Below are positions 44,516-55,339 of a stretch of DNA of 64,000 nt, in pieces. Below the pieces are notes generated by a model. The model saw nothing but the letters and a program-made list of their open reading frames with translations, had not been told where the DNA came from and ran no database searches. A program made the translations under genes and the position numbers. The stretch covers positions 20,489,545 through 20,553,544 of the forward strand of contig NC_133108.1 of the NCBI RefSeq assembly GCF_022965805.1. The letters are read 5' to 3'. Numbering within the stretch: the first letter of the stretch is position 1; the number at the start of each line of letters is the position of its first letter. Origin of the DNA: Primulina eburnea (taxonomy: Eukaryota > Streptophyta > Magnoliopsida > Lamiales > Gesneriaceae).

Positions 44516-47500
44516 TGAAACGTCCTCATCTTTTATTTCTTTAAAAGTACTAGAATTTTTTTTAAACCTCACGTAGCATCGGCCGAACCATACACATTGC
44601 ATAAAAATATTTTAGAGCCCTTTTAAAATTAAAACCACCAACTACACATTTGAGAAATACAGCCCATACTATAATCTCTCAAAAATCTCTCAAAACATAA
44701 ATAAAAAGTCGTACAATCTTTTAACAAATCATAAACATATATGCGGAAACTAGCGTCGGTCCTCGGGTCATGTGCACCTTCAGTCCAGTCGGATCAACCA
44801 TCAAGACCTCCATTAGCATTATCATGATAACCTGCATCCATCACTCCTAGTGAGTCTAAAGACTCAATACACCATAATCTTTACAACGAGTAATACATAA
44901 TACAATCAACATATAACGGTAAAAAATATTTGTACTTAAAATATCGTTTTCATGAAGATGCATAAACGTAAAAATTTTCGTAAATATTTTCATGATGCAT
45001 AAAACTTTAAACATAAACATTTTCATAAATATTTTCATGCTGCATTTCATAAACCTTAACTTTTTTCCTTTTTCCTCAACATGACATGACAAAACATTTT
45101 TCATGATCATAAAGATTTTTCCTTTTCCTTTTCCTTTGTTGAATTCAGATCGTTAATTGTGACTTTCGTGACATGACATGACATGACGATGGATTCATCT
45201 AAATAAAACCACAGTACTGGGCGGCGGGGGACACCAGCAACACTCTCACCGGTCAACTGGGCCCTGGCCTATCATGATTCGAATAGAAATACGATCGTCG
45301 GGGCTCCCTCTGGGGCATTTTCCCATAAATGGGCTCCCCCTGGGGCCTTTTCCCCTAACGATATTCTCATTCTTCCGTTACCACAAAACCGTTACCACTT
45401 TAACCGTTACCACATATTCGTAATGATGGAAACACGATCGTCGGGCTCCCACTGGGACCATAACCCTCACGACGTCGCCACCATTAACGAATTAGTCACA
45501 ATCACTTCACATCCTTCAACATTTTTCATTCACATCACTTTATAAAAATCATGCATAACATAACATTTTTCATTTTCGAAACCAAGCATTCAACATGTAT
45601 TTTAAATGTCTACTTAAATCATGAAAATTCCTTAGACATTTAAAAATCATAATTAAATCATGAGAAATTCATAAACATATAAAAATGATCATATTTTCAT
45701 AAAAAAACAGCATTTCGGGCACTGCCATGACCTTTACTAATTTCCCGGTGGAAAAAGACCGTTTTACTCCTGGACTCGACATTTTTCGTTTTCGAATTTT
45801 TTCTTGATTTCATGACTCTAACATGTCCCAAATAATTATTTAAGCCTACAAGAAGTTTCTCATATTTTTATTTAGCTTAATTCGATGACTTTTAAATTTA
45901 TCTTTAAATATAACGTCTTAATGCGTTTTAATCCCGAATTAAACAAAACTTTCATATAAAATTCCCAAAATTAAAAATTAGACTTATAATAATTATTTAA
46001 GCTTAACCCTAATTTTTCATAATTTTATAAAGCTTAAAACTAGACTTTTCAATTAACTCGTTAATTAGCGTTTCGTGCGACGATTAAATCCCGAAAAATA
46101 CCAAAACTCATTATTTTGACCCCAAATTTTAAACATAACCTTTTCATGATTTATTCTACCCTTCCAAGTCGTGAGCCACCCCCGTGGACCCTTGGATCAT
46201 TTTTTTGTTCTTTCATTTCGAAATATGACACCCTACCGAACGCACCGAGCCATCTTCTAATTTACTCGAGCCACGCCCGAGCCACCTTGAACCAAAGCCT
46301 AGCCAACTCACCGAGGGACCCTATTGTGCAAGCCCAAGCCCAAGAACCCGTCCCTAAGTCGCTCAAACTCATTCTGAAACTTGACCCAATTCTGCACACT
46401 CCTAGAACTCACACTAGAAGACTCCTAGTCATCCTAGGTCACCTCCAGCCGAGCCACCCCCGAGCCCAGCCGACCCTGACCACCCCTGGACCATGCCCAG
46501 ACCCTGAACAACCAGCCCAGGCCACTAGAGTCGCGCACGAACCAACTGCAATCCCTCAACAGCTGCGCGCTAGCTTCTTCTTGTTCCTAAGGTCTCGGCC
46601 CTCATCTCCCTCGAGCCACACCAAGCCCTGGCTGCACCAGGCCCCGTCCTAGCCCTGATCCATTGTCCCTAGCCCCTAATGGACTAGCCTGGCTCGTGCC
46701 CAGGCCAGCCGCAACCCCTCCTCTCAGCAGCCGTGCGTGAATATGCATGGGTGGAGTCCCACTCCGGGTGGACTCTTTCCACCAGCCTATAACTCGAACC
46801 CTAGCCACCCTAGGACCCAACCCAGCCCTAGACCGAGACCACCCTGACCCTGACCCAGCCCTGGACGAGCCACCTTGCCCCCATGCAAAACCACCGAACT
46901 TTGCACTTTGAAGGAACCCAATAAACCATCGGCCCTCTCTGTACATATTTCCCTTGGATTCCAGCCTTTAACTTTCATGTTTGTGCAGCGTTTTTGGGTG
47001 ATTAGGACTCTTAAAACTTGTATAAAACACCCTTAATCCATACCCTAGCCATGGCAGCCCCTTACCACAAATTATACTTGATTTTTGGATCAAAATTCAT
47101 GATTTAAATACAGGTATGCACAATAATCCGAAAATAATCACAAAAACTTCATGTTTTTCATGCACACGATATTAAAAAAATAATACGATGTGATAGATGA
47201 GAAAAGGAGATGTATGGCGTGTCTTTGCGTAATTTACGCACGAAAATTTGTTGACGATTGCGAAGAACGGGCGAGAACCGCGGCTATCACCTTCCTTAGC
47301 TTTCTAACGAAATTTTCCTCCAAATAAGGTGCTGTGTGTGTCGTGTAGTTTAGGAGGGGTGGGGAGAGTTTTATCTTTTTAAAATTGAGTGGCCGAGAAT
47401 ATATGTTGCATGGTAGGGTTTTTAGTAGCTTATATACTAATCAAGCACTAATTATTAGTTAAGCACATTAATCAAATTAATTAGGCCCAATTAACCCATT

Positions 47501-47947
47501 AGTGTTTAATTCGGATTTAATAAAATATTATCAAGGTTTTTTTTTTTAAATAATTTGTGAATTTATTAGCCGGGTTGCGAAAACGTTCGCATTTTTTGTT
47601 GAAAAACCAACACCGATAAAATTTACGTCCCGACGTATAAAATCACTGCAAAAACCCCATATTTTCAAAAATAAGAAAAAGCATCAACCATATTTTAAAT
47701 AATTAAAAAAAATCATTTAATAAAAACATTTTACGTTTTTCAGCCCTCGGTCCCCGTTCCTCGATCGCAACTTGAATAACCTTTAAAAATACATTTTTGT
47801 GCAACCATGTAGAAAATATAATTTAAACATACATATATGCACAACATAATTAATTTATGCAATTAAAACATTTAATTAAAATACAGGAGAATTTAATAAT
47901 TCAATGCACGTGGTTCGTGTGGATCTTAAAATTTTCGGTGCGTTACA
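44516..47947 (-). mobile_element. Solo LTR D3 (reverse strand)
   Basis: 3432 bp with TSD GTTGC on both sides (44511-44515 and 47948-47952), inserted in the pro-RT junction of element C. In its own orientation it starts TGTAACGCACCGAAAA and ends GACGTTTCA. It has no coding internal region, so it is a solo LTR left by LTR-LTR recombination. It is the reference copy for D1 and D2. The plus strand is markedly C-rich at about 46160-46900. Long non-coding LTRs of this kind fit Tekay/Del-type Gypsy elements, tentatively. Confidence 0.88.
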
Positions 47948-50690
47948 GTTGCAGACATAAAAGGGATAAGTCCTTCGATCTGCATGCACAAAATTCTGAT
48001 GGAAGATAAATACTCACTTCTAGCACAACCACAAAGGAGACTCAATCCAAAGATGCAAGAGGTAGTAAAAGCTGAAACCATTAAACTTCTGGATGCAGGT
48101 ATTATCTATCCTATCTCTGATAGTGCGTGGGTAAGCCCTGTACAATGTGTGCCTTAAAAGGGTGGGATTACTGTTATTACTAATGAAAAAAATGAGTTGA
48201 TTCCCACTAGAACTGTTACGGGTTGGCGTGTGTGCATAGATTATAGGAAATTGAATGATGCAACCCGTAAAGATCACTTTCCCTTGCCATTTATCGATCA
48301 AATGATTGAACGATTAGCAGGTCATGAATTTTATTGCTTTTTAGATGGATATTCGGGATACAATCAAATCACAATTGCACTTGAGGACCAAGAGAAAACT
48401 ACTTTCACTTGCCCTTATGGTACTTTTGCGTTTAGGCGTATGCCCTTTGGTTTATGCAATGCACCTGCAACATTTCAAAGATGCATGACCGCTATCTTTC
48501 ATGACATGACTGAAAATTTCCTTGAAATCTTTAAGGATGACTTCTCTATTTTTGGCTCCTCATTTAATGAATGTTTAGAGAATTTGAACTTGGTGTTAGT
48601 TAGATGTGAGGAGAGCAATTTGGTGTTGAATTGGGAGAAGTGTCATTTTACGGTTCAAGAGGGGATTGTGTTAGGACACAAGGTATCGGAGAATGGAATT
48701 GAGGTTGACAAAACCAAGGTGGAAGTAATCAAAAACTTACCCCCACCTTCATCAATAAAAGGAGTTAGAAGTTTCCTAGGGCATGCTGGTTTTTATAGGC
48801 ATTTCATTAAAGATTTTTTCCAAAATTGCTAAACCTTTATCCTCTTTGTTGATGAAAGATGTTGAATTTAATTTTGATTCTACTTGTCTGCATGCATTCG
48901 AGATACTCAAGGAGAGCTTGGTGACAGCACCTGTTCTGACTGTCCCTGATTGGGAGTTACCATTTGAGGTGATGTGCGATGCTAGTGATACAGCTGTTGG
49001 TGCGGTGCTGGGTCAAAGGAAGAACAAGGTATTTCATACCATCTACTATGCAAGTAAGACTTTAAATGATGCTCAATTGAATTACGCTACTACTGAAAAG
49101 GAATTACTTGCTATAGTATTTGCTTTCGACAAATTTCACGCATACCTTGTTCTGTCTAAAGTAACTGTGTATACAGATCATTCTGCCCTCAAATACTTGT
49201 TTGCTAAGAAAGATGCGAAACCTAGGTTAATTAGGTGGATTTTATTATTGCAAGAATTTGATCTCGAGATTCGAGATAAAAAGGGTGTGGAAAATGTAGT
49301 TGCTGATCATCTGTCTAGGCTTGAGCATGTTAGAATTAAGGGCAGTGACGATGATATAGATGACTGGTTTCCGGATGAACAATTGCTTGAGATGAAACTT
49401 TGTCCATGGTATGCAAATTTCGCTAACTTTCTTGTCACAGGCACACCTCCACCAAACCTATCGTTTCACCAACGAAAGAAATTCTTTTCTGACGTGAAAT
49501 ACTATTTTTGGGAGGAACCGTTTTTGTTTAAAATTTGTGCATATTCCATGATAAGACGGTGTGTTGCGGAGGAAGAGTTTGATCGAATTCTCAACCATTG
49601 CCATGACCGTGAGGTAGGTGGTCATTTCGGACCAATAAGGACGGCATCCAAGGTACTTGAAAGTGGCTTTTATTGGCCAACTCTCTTTAAAGATGCTCGT
49701 TCTTATGTGCTACATTGTGATAAATGCCAGCGGATAGGTAACATCTCTAACCGTCACGAAATGCCTTAAAATAATATCATTGAGTGTGAGGTTTTTGATG
49801 TGTGGGGGATAGACTTTATGGGACCGTTTCCTAGTTCTTTCACGAAAAAATATATTTTGGTGGCAGTGGAGTATGTATCTAAATGGGTGGAGGCAGAGGC
49901 TTGTGCCACTAATGATGCACAAGTAGTGTTAAATTTTTTGAAGAAACATATTTTTAATCGATTTGGTGCACCACGTGCAATCATAAGTGATGGTGGCACC
50001 CATTTTTGCAACAAAATTTTTGATAAACTGTTGGGCAAATATGGTGTCACCCACAAGGTTTCCACTCCATACCATCCCCAAACTAGTGGACAAGTTGAAG
50101 TATCCAATCGAGAAATTAAGAGTATTTTAGAGAAGACGGTTAATGTGAATAGAAAGGACTGGTCCATTCGGTTAGATGATGCTTTGTGGGCGTATTGTAC
50201 TGCTTTTAAAACTCCTATAGGCACTACACCATATAGGTTGCTTTTTGGTAAAGCATGTCATCTACCAGTAGAATTAGAGCATAAAGCATATTGGGCGACC
50301 AAAGCACTAAACTTTGATTTTGCTCTTGCAGGTGAAAAACGATTGCTGCAATTGAATCAGTTAGATGAGTTTCGAGGAAAAACTTATGATCTTGCGCTAT
50401 CTTACAAGGAACGCACCAAACGAGCCCATGATAAACACATCTTAAGAAGTGAATTCAAAGTGGGTGACGCGGTGTTGTTATACAATTCTCGCTTACGACT
50501 CTTTCCGAGCAAGCTAAAGTCAAGGTGGTCAGGACCATTCACTATAGCCAAGGTGTTCCCATCGGGTGCAGTGGTGTTACATGATGGCAAGGAGGGGACA
50601 TTTACTGTGAACGCTCAAATAGTGAAGCACTATATCGGTGGCACAATTGAGCCACAAATTGGAGTCACTCGGCTCCATGACAGTCATTGA
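47948..50690 (+). pseudogene. Element C RT, RNase H and integrase (multiple breaks)
   Basis: Resumes after D3 with VADIKGISPSICMHKILMED. Breaks: TAA at 48155-48157; a one-base shift in the T-run at 48814-48819; TAA at 49767-49769. RT motifs VTGWRVCIDYRKLNDATRKD and FRRMPFGLCNAPATFQRC are present. The catalytic loop reads F-K-D-D (near 48531-48542) instead of F/Y-M-D-D. RNase [19 protein letters not shown] and [14 protein letters not shown]. Integrase: HHCC finger ([18 protein letters not shown]), core D in [15 protein letters not shown] in [12 protein letters not shown] in [13 protein letters not shown]-terminal block [17 protein letters not shown], ending at 50690. Non-functional as it stands. 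Confidence 0.92.
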
Positions 50691-51467
50691 GGACATGGGT
50701 GAAAAGTCGAGCTCTAGACTATAAATTGAGAACTACTTCTACTCCTTATATTGATTTTGATTATTATTTTTAGTTATTAATCGCATCATTTGCATTTAGG
50801 TAGTTGCATGGCATTCCATTCAATTTTTTTTCCCGACCACTTCTCGCCCGGGCGGTCAAAACTGACCGCCCCAGCAGGTACTCGTTTTTTTCAAAAAAAA
50901 AAGAAGTCTTCTGGGGTAACTTCTCGCTAGGGCGGGAAAAATATACCGCCATAGCGAGTCGCGCAGATTAAAAAACCTTTTTTTTCCCCGCAAACTTCTC
51001 GCTCGGGCGGATATTGTTGACCGCCCTAGCGAGTTGCACAGATTATCAAAAAAAAATTTTCCGAAAACTTCTCGCTCGGGCGGTCAATTTGGACCGCCCT
51101 AGCGAGTCGCACAAATTTTTAAATATTTTGTCGGCGAGAACCCCTCGCTAGGGCGGACACAATTGACCGCCCTAGCGAGTCGCGCAGATTTAAAAACTTT
51201 TCCCCTTCTCTTTTCTTCTCCACTTCGAACCCTACTCCTCCTCTCCAATTTTCGGCGCCCCCCCTTCCTTCTATTGTGCTCAAGACGTTTTATTTGGTGA
51301 TTTTTCAGGGCAAAGACCCAATCTTGGTCCATACACTCCACGAGGAAGCATTTAGGCTACAAGATTTTCTTCTCCGGTCATCTTCCACAGATTCCGGTGA
51401 GCATCTGCGGCGACCTTTAACAATTCTCCGGCGGTTGGATACTTGTGCTCCCCTCCAATTTCCCACA
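50691..51467 (+). other. Element C spacer between pol and 3' ORF
   Basis: Contains the five-unit palindrome array (50843-51180), then a possible TATA-like ATTTAAAAAC near 51187-51196, a pyrimidine-rich stretch (51200-51275) and the start of the 3' ORF reading frame. Confidence 0.7.
50843..51180 (+). repeat. Family-C palindrome array upstream of 3' ORF
   Basis: Five hairpin units start near 50843, 50924, 50998, 51071 and 51144, spaced 81, 74, 73 and 73 bases. Each is CTCGCTNGGGCGG...CCGCCCTAGCGAG, as in the C LTR. Units are separated by AT-rich spacers that share GCAGATT-like text. Confidence 0.9.
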
Positions 51468-52616
51468 ATGGCACCCAAAAGATCTAAGGTAACTCGCGGT
51501 GCTTCTAGCTCTCGGTCCACTCCATCTATGTTTGTGAATGATAATGCTAGGGAGAGATATGAAAATGCTAGACTACATAGGAAACCAATCCCTGAGCGAG
51601 GATTTAGCTCGTCTATTATCAATCATTTTGCGGAGTTCCACGTAGCAGGAAGAGGGTGGACTGCCTTTGTGGCACAACCGAACGCAGCAATAGTTCCGGT
51701 TGTGCATGAATTTTATGCCAATGCTCCGGAGGGGAATGAGCATAAGGCATTTGTGAGGGGACATCTAGTCCCGTATGATTTCCGTACGATCAATGACATG
51801 TTGGGTTTAACGTCGGTGGATGATTCGGTGTTTCAGGTGTGGGTGCTTAACCCGGATTATGATTTGATCATTCGCACACTCTGTTATCCGGGCACCACGT
51901 GGAAACAACCGGGGACGTATACGGTTTTTCTTGAAAATTTTTTGAAAGTGGACGCGGCATTGTGGTATGCATTCCTGTCTAAGAGATTGATGCCGGTCGA
52001 TCATACGAGTGATGTGCAGCGCGAGCGGGTGGTTGTTCTTTATGCCATCTATACTGGGATGGTGATTGATGTGGGCAGGCTCATTTTCGGACAGCTTAAC
52101 ATGTGTATAAACAGCAGAAATTTGACTTTTTACTTTCCGACGATAGTGACTGAGCTGTGTGCCCGAGCGGGGGTGATATTTGCAGATGATGATGAGTGGT
52201 TACCGCCGATGAGAGCCATTGATGAGGCTCTTTATCGATCCAAGAGGGAGAAAAGACAGTCTGAGCTGCCCGACGAGGTATTTTTCGATTATGGGGGAGC
52301 AGCTCAACCACCTTCGGCCTTAGGACATGCACCACCACCTCCGCAGCCACGCCGCCGTGCCATGCGAGATCGCATCGACGAATTGGGCGCTTGGGCCACT
52401 TATCAGACTGAGTACCAGGCCGTTAATCAGGCTCACATTCAGAACATCGAATACTTGGTGCAGGGGATCTCAACTCATTTGGGCATCGACACTTCCGGAC
52501 GGCCACCTACACCCGCATACCCGCCACCCTTCCAGTTTCAGTACCATTATCCTATGCCCCCAGCAGCTGAAGAGGGAGTTCCACCGCCTGAGAATGAAGA
52601 GGAGGACAATTTCTGA
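51468..52616 (+). CDS. 3' ORF of Athila-type element C (plant transposon protein family)
   Basis: 382 aa from the ATG at 51468 (MAPKRSKVTRGASSSRSTPS); the frame is open further upstream from 51276 but resemblance to the B protein starts here. Blocks: IPERGFSSSIINHF, VVHEFYANAPEGNEHKAF near residue 80, VRGHLVPYDFRTINDMLG, ERVVVLYAIYTGMVIDVGRL, FPTIVTELCARAGVIF. A Pro-rich segment (about 285-300) and a helical stretch (RDRIDELGAWATYQTEYQ) follow, then a Pro-rich acidic tail. The same order and spacing occur in the B protein. Unlike the rest of C, this ORF has no stop or frameshift, although C is the oldest element of the nest. No signal peptide or membrane helix. Function unknown. Confidence 0.8.
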   Translation: MAPKRSKVTRGASSSRSTPSMFVNDNARERYENARLHRKPIPERGFSSSIINHFAEFHVAGRGWTAFVAQPNAAIVPVVHEFYANAPEGNEHKAFVRGHLVPYDFRTINDMLGLTSVDDSVFQVWVLNPDYDLIIRTLCYPGTTWKQPGTYTVFLENFLKVDAALWYAFLSKRLMPVDHTSDVQRERVVVLYAIYTGMVIDVGRLIFGQLNMCINSRNLTFYFPTIVTELCARAGVIFADDDEWLPPMRAIDEALYRSKREKRQSELPDEVFFDYGGAAQPPSALGHAPPPPQPRRRAMRDRIDELGAWATYQTEYQAVNQAHIQNIEYLVQGISTHLGIDTSGRPPTPAYPPPFQFQYHYPMPPAAEEGVPPPENEEEDNF

Positions 52617-53849
52617 TCAGGGGAGTTTAATGTTTCCCTTTTCTTTTTATTTTTCATATTCTGTCTTTGCATTTACATTCATGATTTTTTATGTTTTTAG
52701 TGTTTGTTTCGTTTTGTGCAATGAGGGCATTTGCACAACTCTAGTATGAGGGGGTGGGTAGATTGTTATGTTTGCCTAGTTATTCGTTGCATTTCTTTTG
52801 TTTGGTGTCGTTTATGGTGAGAAGACATAGTTTATGAGCCAATGATGAGGTTGGATTGATAGTATACAAAACTATTGATTGGGTCACTTCATGAATGGTA
52901 CTTTTGATTGTTAAAGCATGAATTTTGGCACTAATTTTGAACTTTTTGAGCACACATGTGTGGGGACTAGAATTTTGTAGGAATAATGGTGAAATTTGAA
53001 GGTTTTGTGTGGTTAACTTGAAAGGCATCATTTATGAGTTGATTTAGCATGTAAACCCGTGAAAATAAGTCACTAATTGGGGACCTTGAATGAGAACATT
53101 TGATTTGCCTTGAACTTTACATATATCCCCTGTTCAATGCACGAAATTAAAATATCGTACTCCTAACCAGCTGTAATCCAAAGTTATATATTCTTAGCCT
53201 AGGGAGTACATGTGTGAAAATTGTGCATCTTGAAAAAAAAAAAAAAAAAAGAGGAAACAAAATGGTGGAGATGTAAGGTGAGGGGGAGCCGAAATAAAAG
53301 GAATGAAATTCTATTCCTGGGCTAAAAGTTGGAGATGTAAGGAGACGAGGAAAGTCAAACAAAAAGTCTTGACGATTTCACAATGAAAATGATCGGTGTA
53401 CTCCCGACTGTTAGCCACTTGAGCTTATTTTCCTTCTTTTCGACACCCTTATCTGCACTTAAAATTGAATAAAGTTCAATTTATGGTTAGTGATAAATGG
53501 ACACGGGGGTGCATGCTAGTGAGACTTGTATTGAAATGTTAATTGAGTGACTCACATGATTTGATGATTGATCTATTTGGAATACGAATGACTAGACCCA
53601 TCATGACACACACACACGTTCCAATTAGTGTCGAGATTTATGTGTAGATGAGAGTGAGTATTCGTTTGCGATTTGACTTGATTATGATTTGTATGTGGGA
53701 AAGTTCGCTGAGGCATGAGCATAACAGTTGTTAACTCACCATGGACATTTACTTATGTTGGTTATTTCTTGTTTGAGTATTTTGTGGTTGTTGTGTTAGT
53801 TTAGAATCTCGTGCTTTAACCTATTTTGCTCGAGGGCGAGCAAAAGGTT
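52617..53849 (+). other. Element C long 3' untranslated region
   Basis: AT-rich and without coding signal. The first PPT copy is at 52743-52755. An A-run lies near 53234-53251, followed by purine-rich sequence. Confidence 0.75.
52743..52755 (+). promoter_or_regulatory. Internal PPT copy, element C
   Basis: AGTATGAGGGGGT, identical over 13 bases to the PPT at 53850-53862, 127 bases after the 3' ORF. Confidence 0.8.
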
Positions 53850-53862
53850 AGTATGAGGGGGT
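53850..53862 (+). promoter_or_regulatory. Polypurine tract, element C
   Basis: AGTATGAGGGGGT immediately before the TG of the 3' LTR. Confidence 0.82.
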
Positions 53863-55260
53863 TGATAGGACTCGTTTTTACGTGTTTTTAGTGTTGGTTT
53901 TGAGTCGCATTCATGCATCATATTAGTTTGTTTAGTTTAATTTTGCATCTTTTTAGCATTATTTAGCATTTGACTGATCTCGTGTATTTTGTGGTGATTT
54001 TGTAGGAATTGAACCAAAAAGTGGGAGAAACTTTGGCATAATATCGAAGAGGATTCGCTAGGGCGGTCACCCAGCGAGCATTTTGGTCTGGCCAAGGAGT
54101 TTATGCGCTAGTGCCTCGCTAGGGCGGTCAAAAGTGACCGCCCCAGCGAAACCAGGGACATGCTCAAGAAGTTTATTCGAGGACCTCTCGCTAGGGCGGT
54201 CAAAATATACCGCCCTAGCGAGAAGCGAGATTGAGAAAGATTTGTTTCCAAATTTTGAGGGACTCTATCCTACACCTAAACCTAACACACGAGATCAGCA
54301 GCCGTTTTTCAGACTTTATCAGACTTTTCATCATTTTGCTTGGAGAGGAGGCTAGGAGCAAAGGAGATTTCGAAGACTTCGAGATTTCCACGCGTCGTGG
54401 CCGTTACCCGTCGTCATCTTTAGTATTTTCATTATTCAGTATTTGATTTCTTACATTGATTGTTGGTTTTTATCATGAATTTCAGTAGCTAAACTCTAAA
54501 TTTATTGGGATTTGAGGGGATCCTACCCCGTACTCGGTGTTTGATATTATTTTTTAGACGTGTTTATTAGTGATTTGTTTATGCTATTGTTATTTCTTAC
54601 TTCAATCGAAGACTAGCTAACTTCTTTTGATTATTTCATGTTGTTAATGATTTCGATAGAATAATTAACAATACGATCAAATAGTATAAACCACGGATTT
54701 GCAATTTTAGTAGATATACGGAATTGGGTACGTGTCGATAGTGATAGTTCACCCGGATGAAAGCTAGTGGATTCCATAGAATGTAATGCAATCTTGAACT
54801 GTTAAATACTTGAGGACACTTGAGTACTGCATGTTTAGGATTAGTATTAATCTTGCTCGACAGAGTATATTAATTAGTCTAGGGAATTCCGTCGAATGCA
54901 CGAGTAAAAGTCGAGTGTAATTATTTAAACACGAGTGGTAGGTGAACTGATAATTCCCAACAAATTCATTTCTCATTTGATTTAATCCAAATTAATCATT
55001 GCGTTCTTGGACACGTTTTATTTGCATTTTAATTATTTTAATTGTTTAATTTACATTAGTTTAATCATCAACTCAATTTATCGTTGCTAAAGAAATTTTA
55101 CTTGAAAATAAAAATAGTGTAACGCAGTCCTTGTGGATCGATACTCGTATTCACTTACGTTTATTATAACTTGACTATCGTGCACTTGCGATATTTAAAT
55201 CGAGCTTTCTTTTATAAAATAAATTTTGGGACTATTCACCGTGCCAGTTTTGCTCGATCA
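53863..55260 (+). repeat. Element C 3' LTR
   Basis: 1398 bp, ends TTGCTCGATCA followed by TSD ATTAG. Palindrome array at about 54056-54224. The first unit keeps its left arm (CGCTAGGGCGGTCA) and has lost most of its right arm, the reverse of the 5' LTR. Confidence 0.93.
54056..54224 (+). repeat. Family-C palindrome array in 3' LTR
   Basis: Two full units and one truncated first unit, matching 18663-18827 except for the different deletion in unit 1. Confidence 0.85.
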
Positions 55261-55265
55261 ATTAG

Positions 55266-55339
55266 GACATGATCAAGCATTGTATTACATGGGTTTAGAG
55301 TCCTAAGAATACACACAAAATGTTGCACATCAAGAAACG
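55266..55339 (+). mobile_element. LTR D1, second segment
   Basis: Short stretch between element C and solo LTR F. TTTAGAGTCCTAAGAATACA and ATGTTGCACA here match the complement of D3 near 46985-47020. This shows that D1 was continuous from GGCTGCCATG (18461) across the C insertion. Confidence 0.75.

Larger units (their letters stand above)
18469..55260 (+). mobile_element. Athila-type Ty3/gypsy element 'C' (full length, interrupted by nested insertions)
   Basis: Two LTRs, 18469-19864 and 53863-55260, are flanked by the 5-bp TSD ATTAG (18464-18468 and 55261-55265). The internal order is primer site for tRNA-Asp, gag, protease, RT, RNase H, integrase, palindrome array, 3' ORF, PPT. Removing nested B, the MITE and D3 leaves about 11.4 kb, normal for Athila. 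Coding parts carry stops, frameshifts and active-site changes. The two LTRs show about 28 differences by eye (roughly 2%), more than in B or E, so C is the oldest of the nest, as its outer position requires. Confidence 0.93.

Noticed and set aside
46116..46652. 178-aa Pro/Ser/Thr-rich ORF inside LTR D3
   Set aside because: It lies in a C-rich block of a non-coding LTR, has no domain, and the matching region in D2 is broken differently. Composition alone explains the open frame.
50843..51180. Regular repeats separated by unique spacers, CRISPR-like at first sight
   Set aside because: The units are hairpins within a plant retrotransposon, the repeat also occurs in its LTRs, and there are no cas genes.
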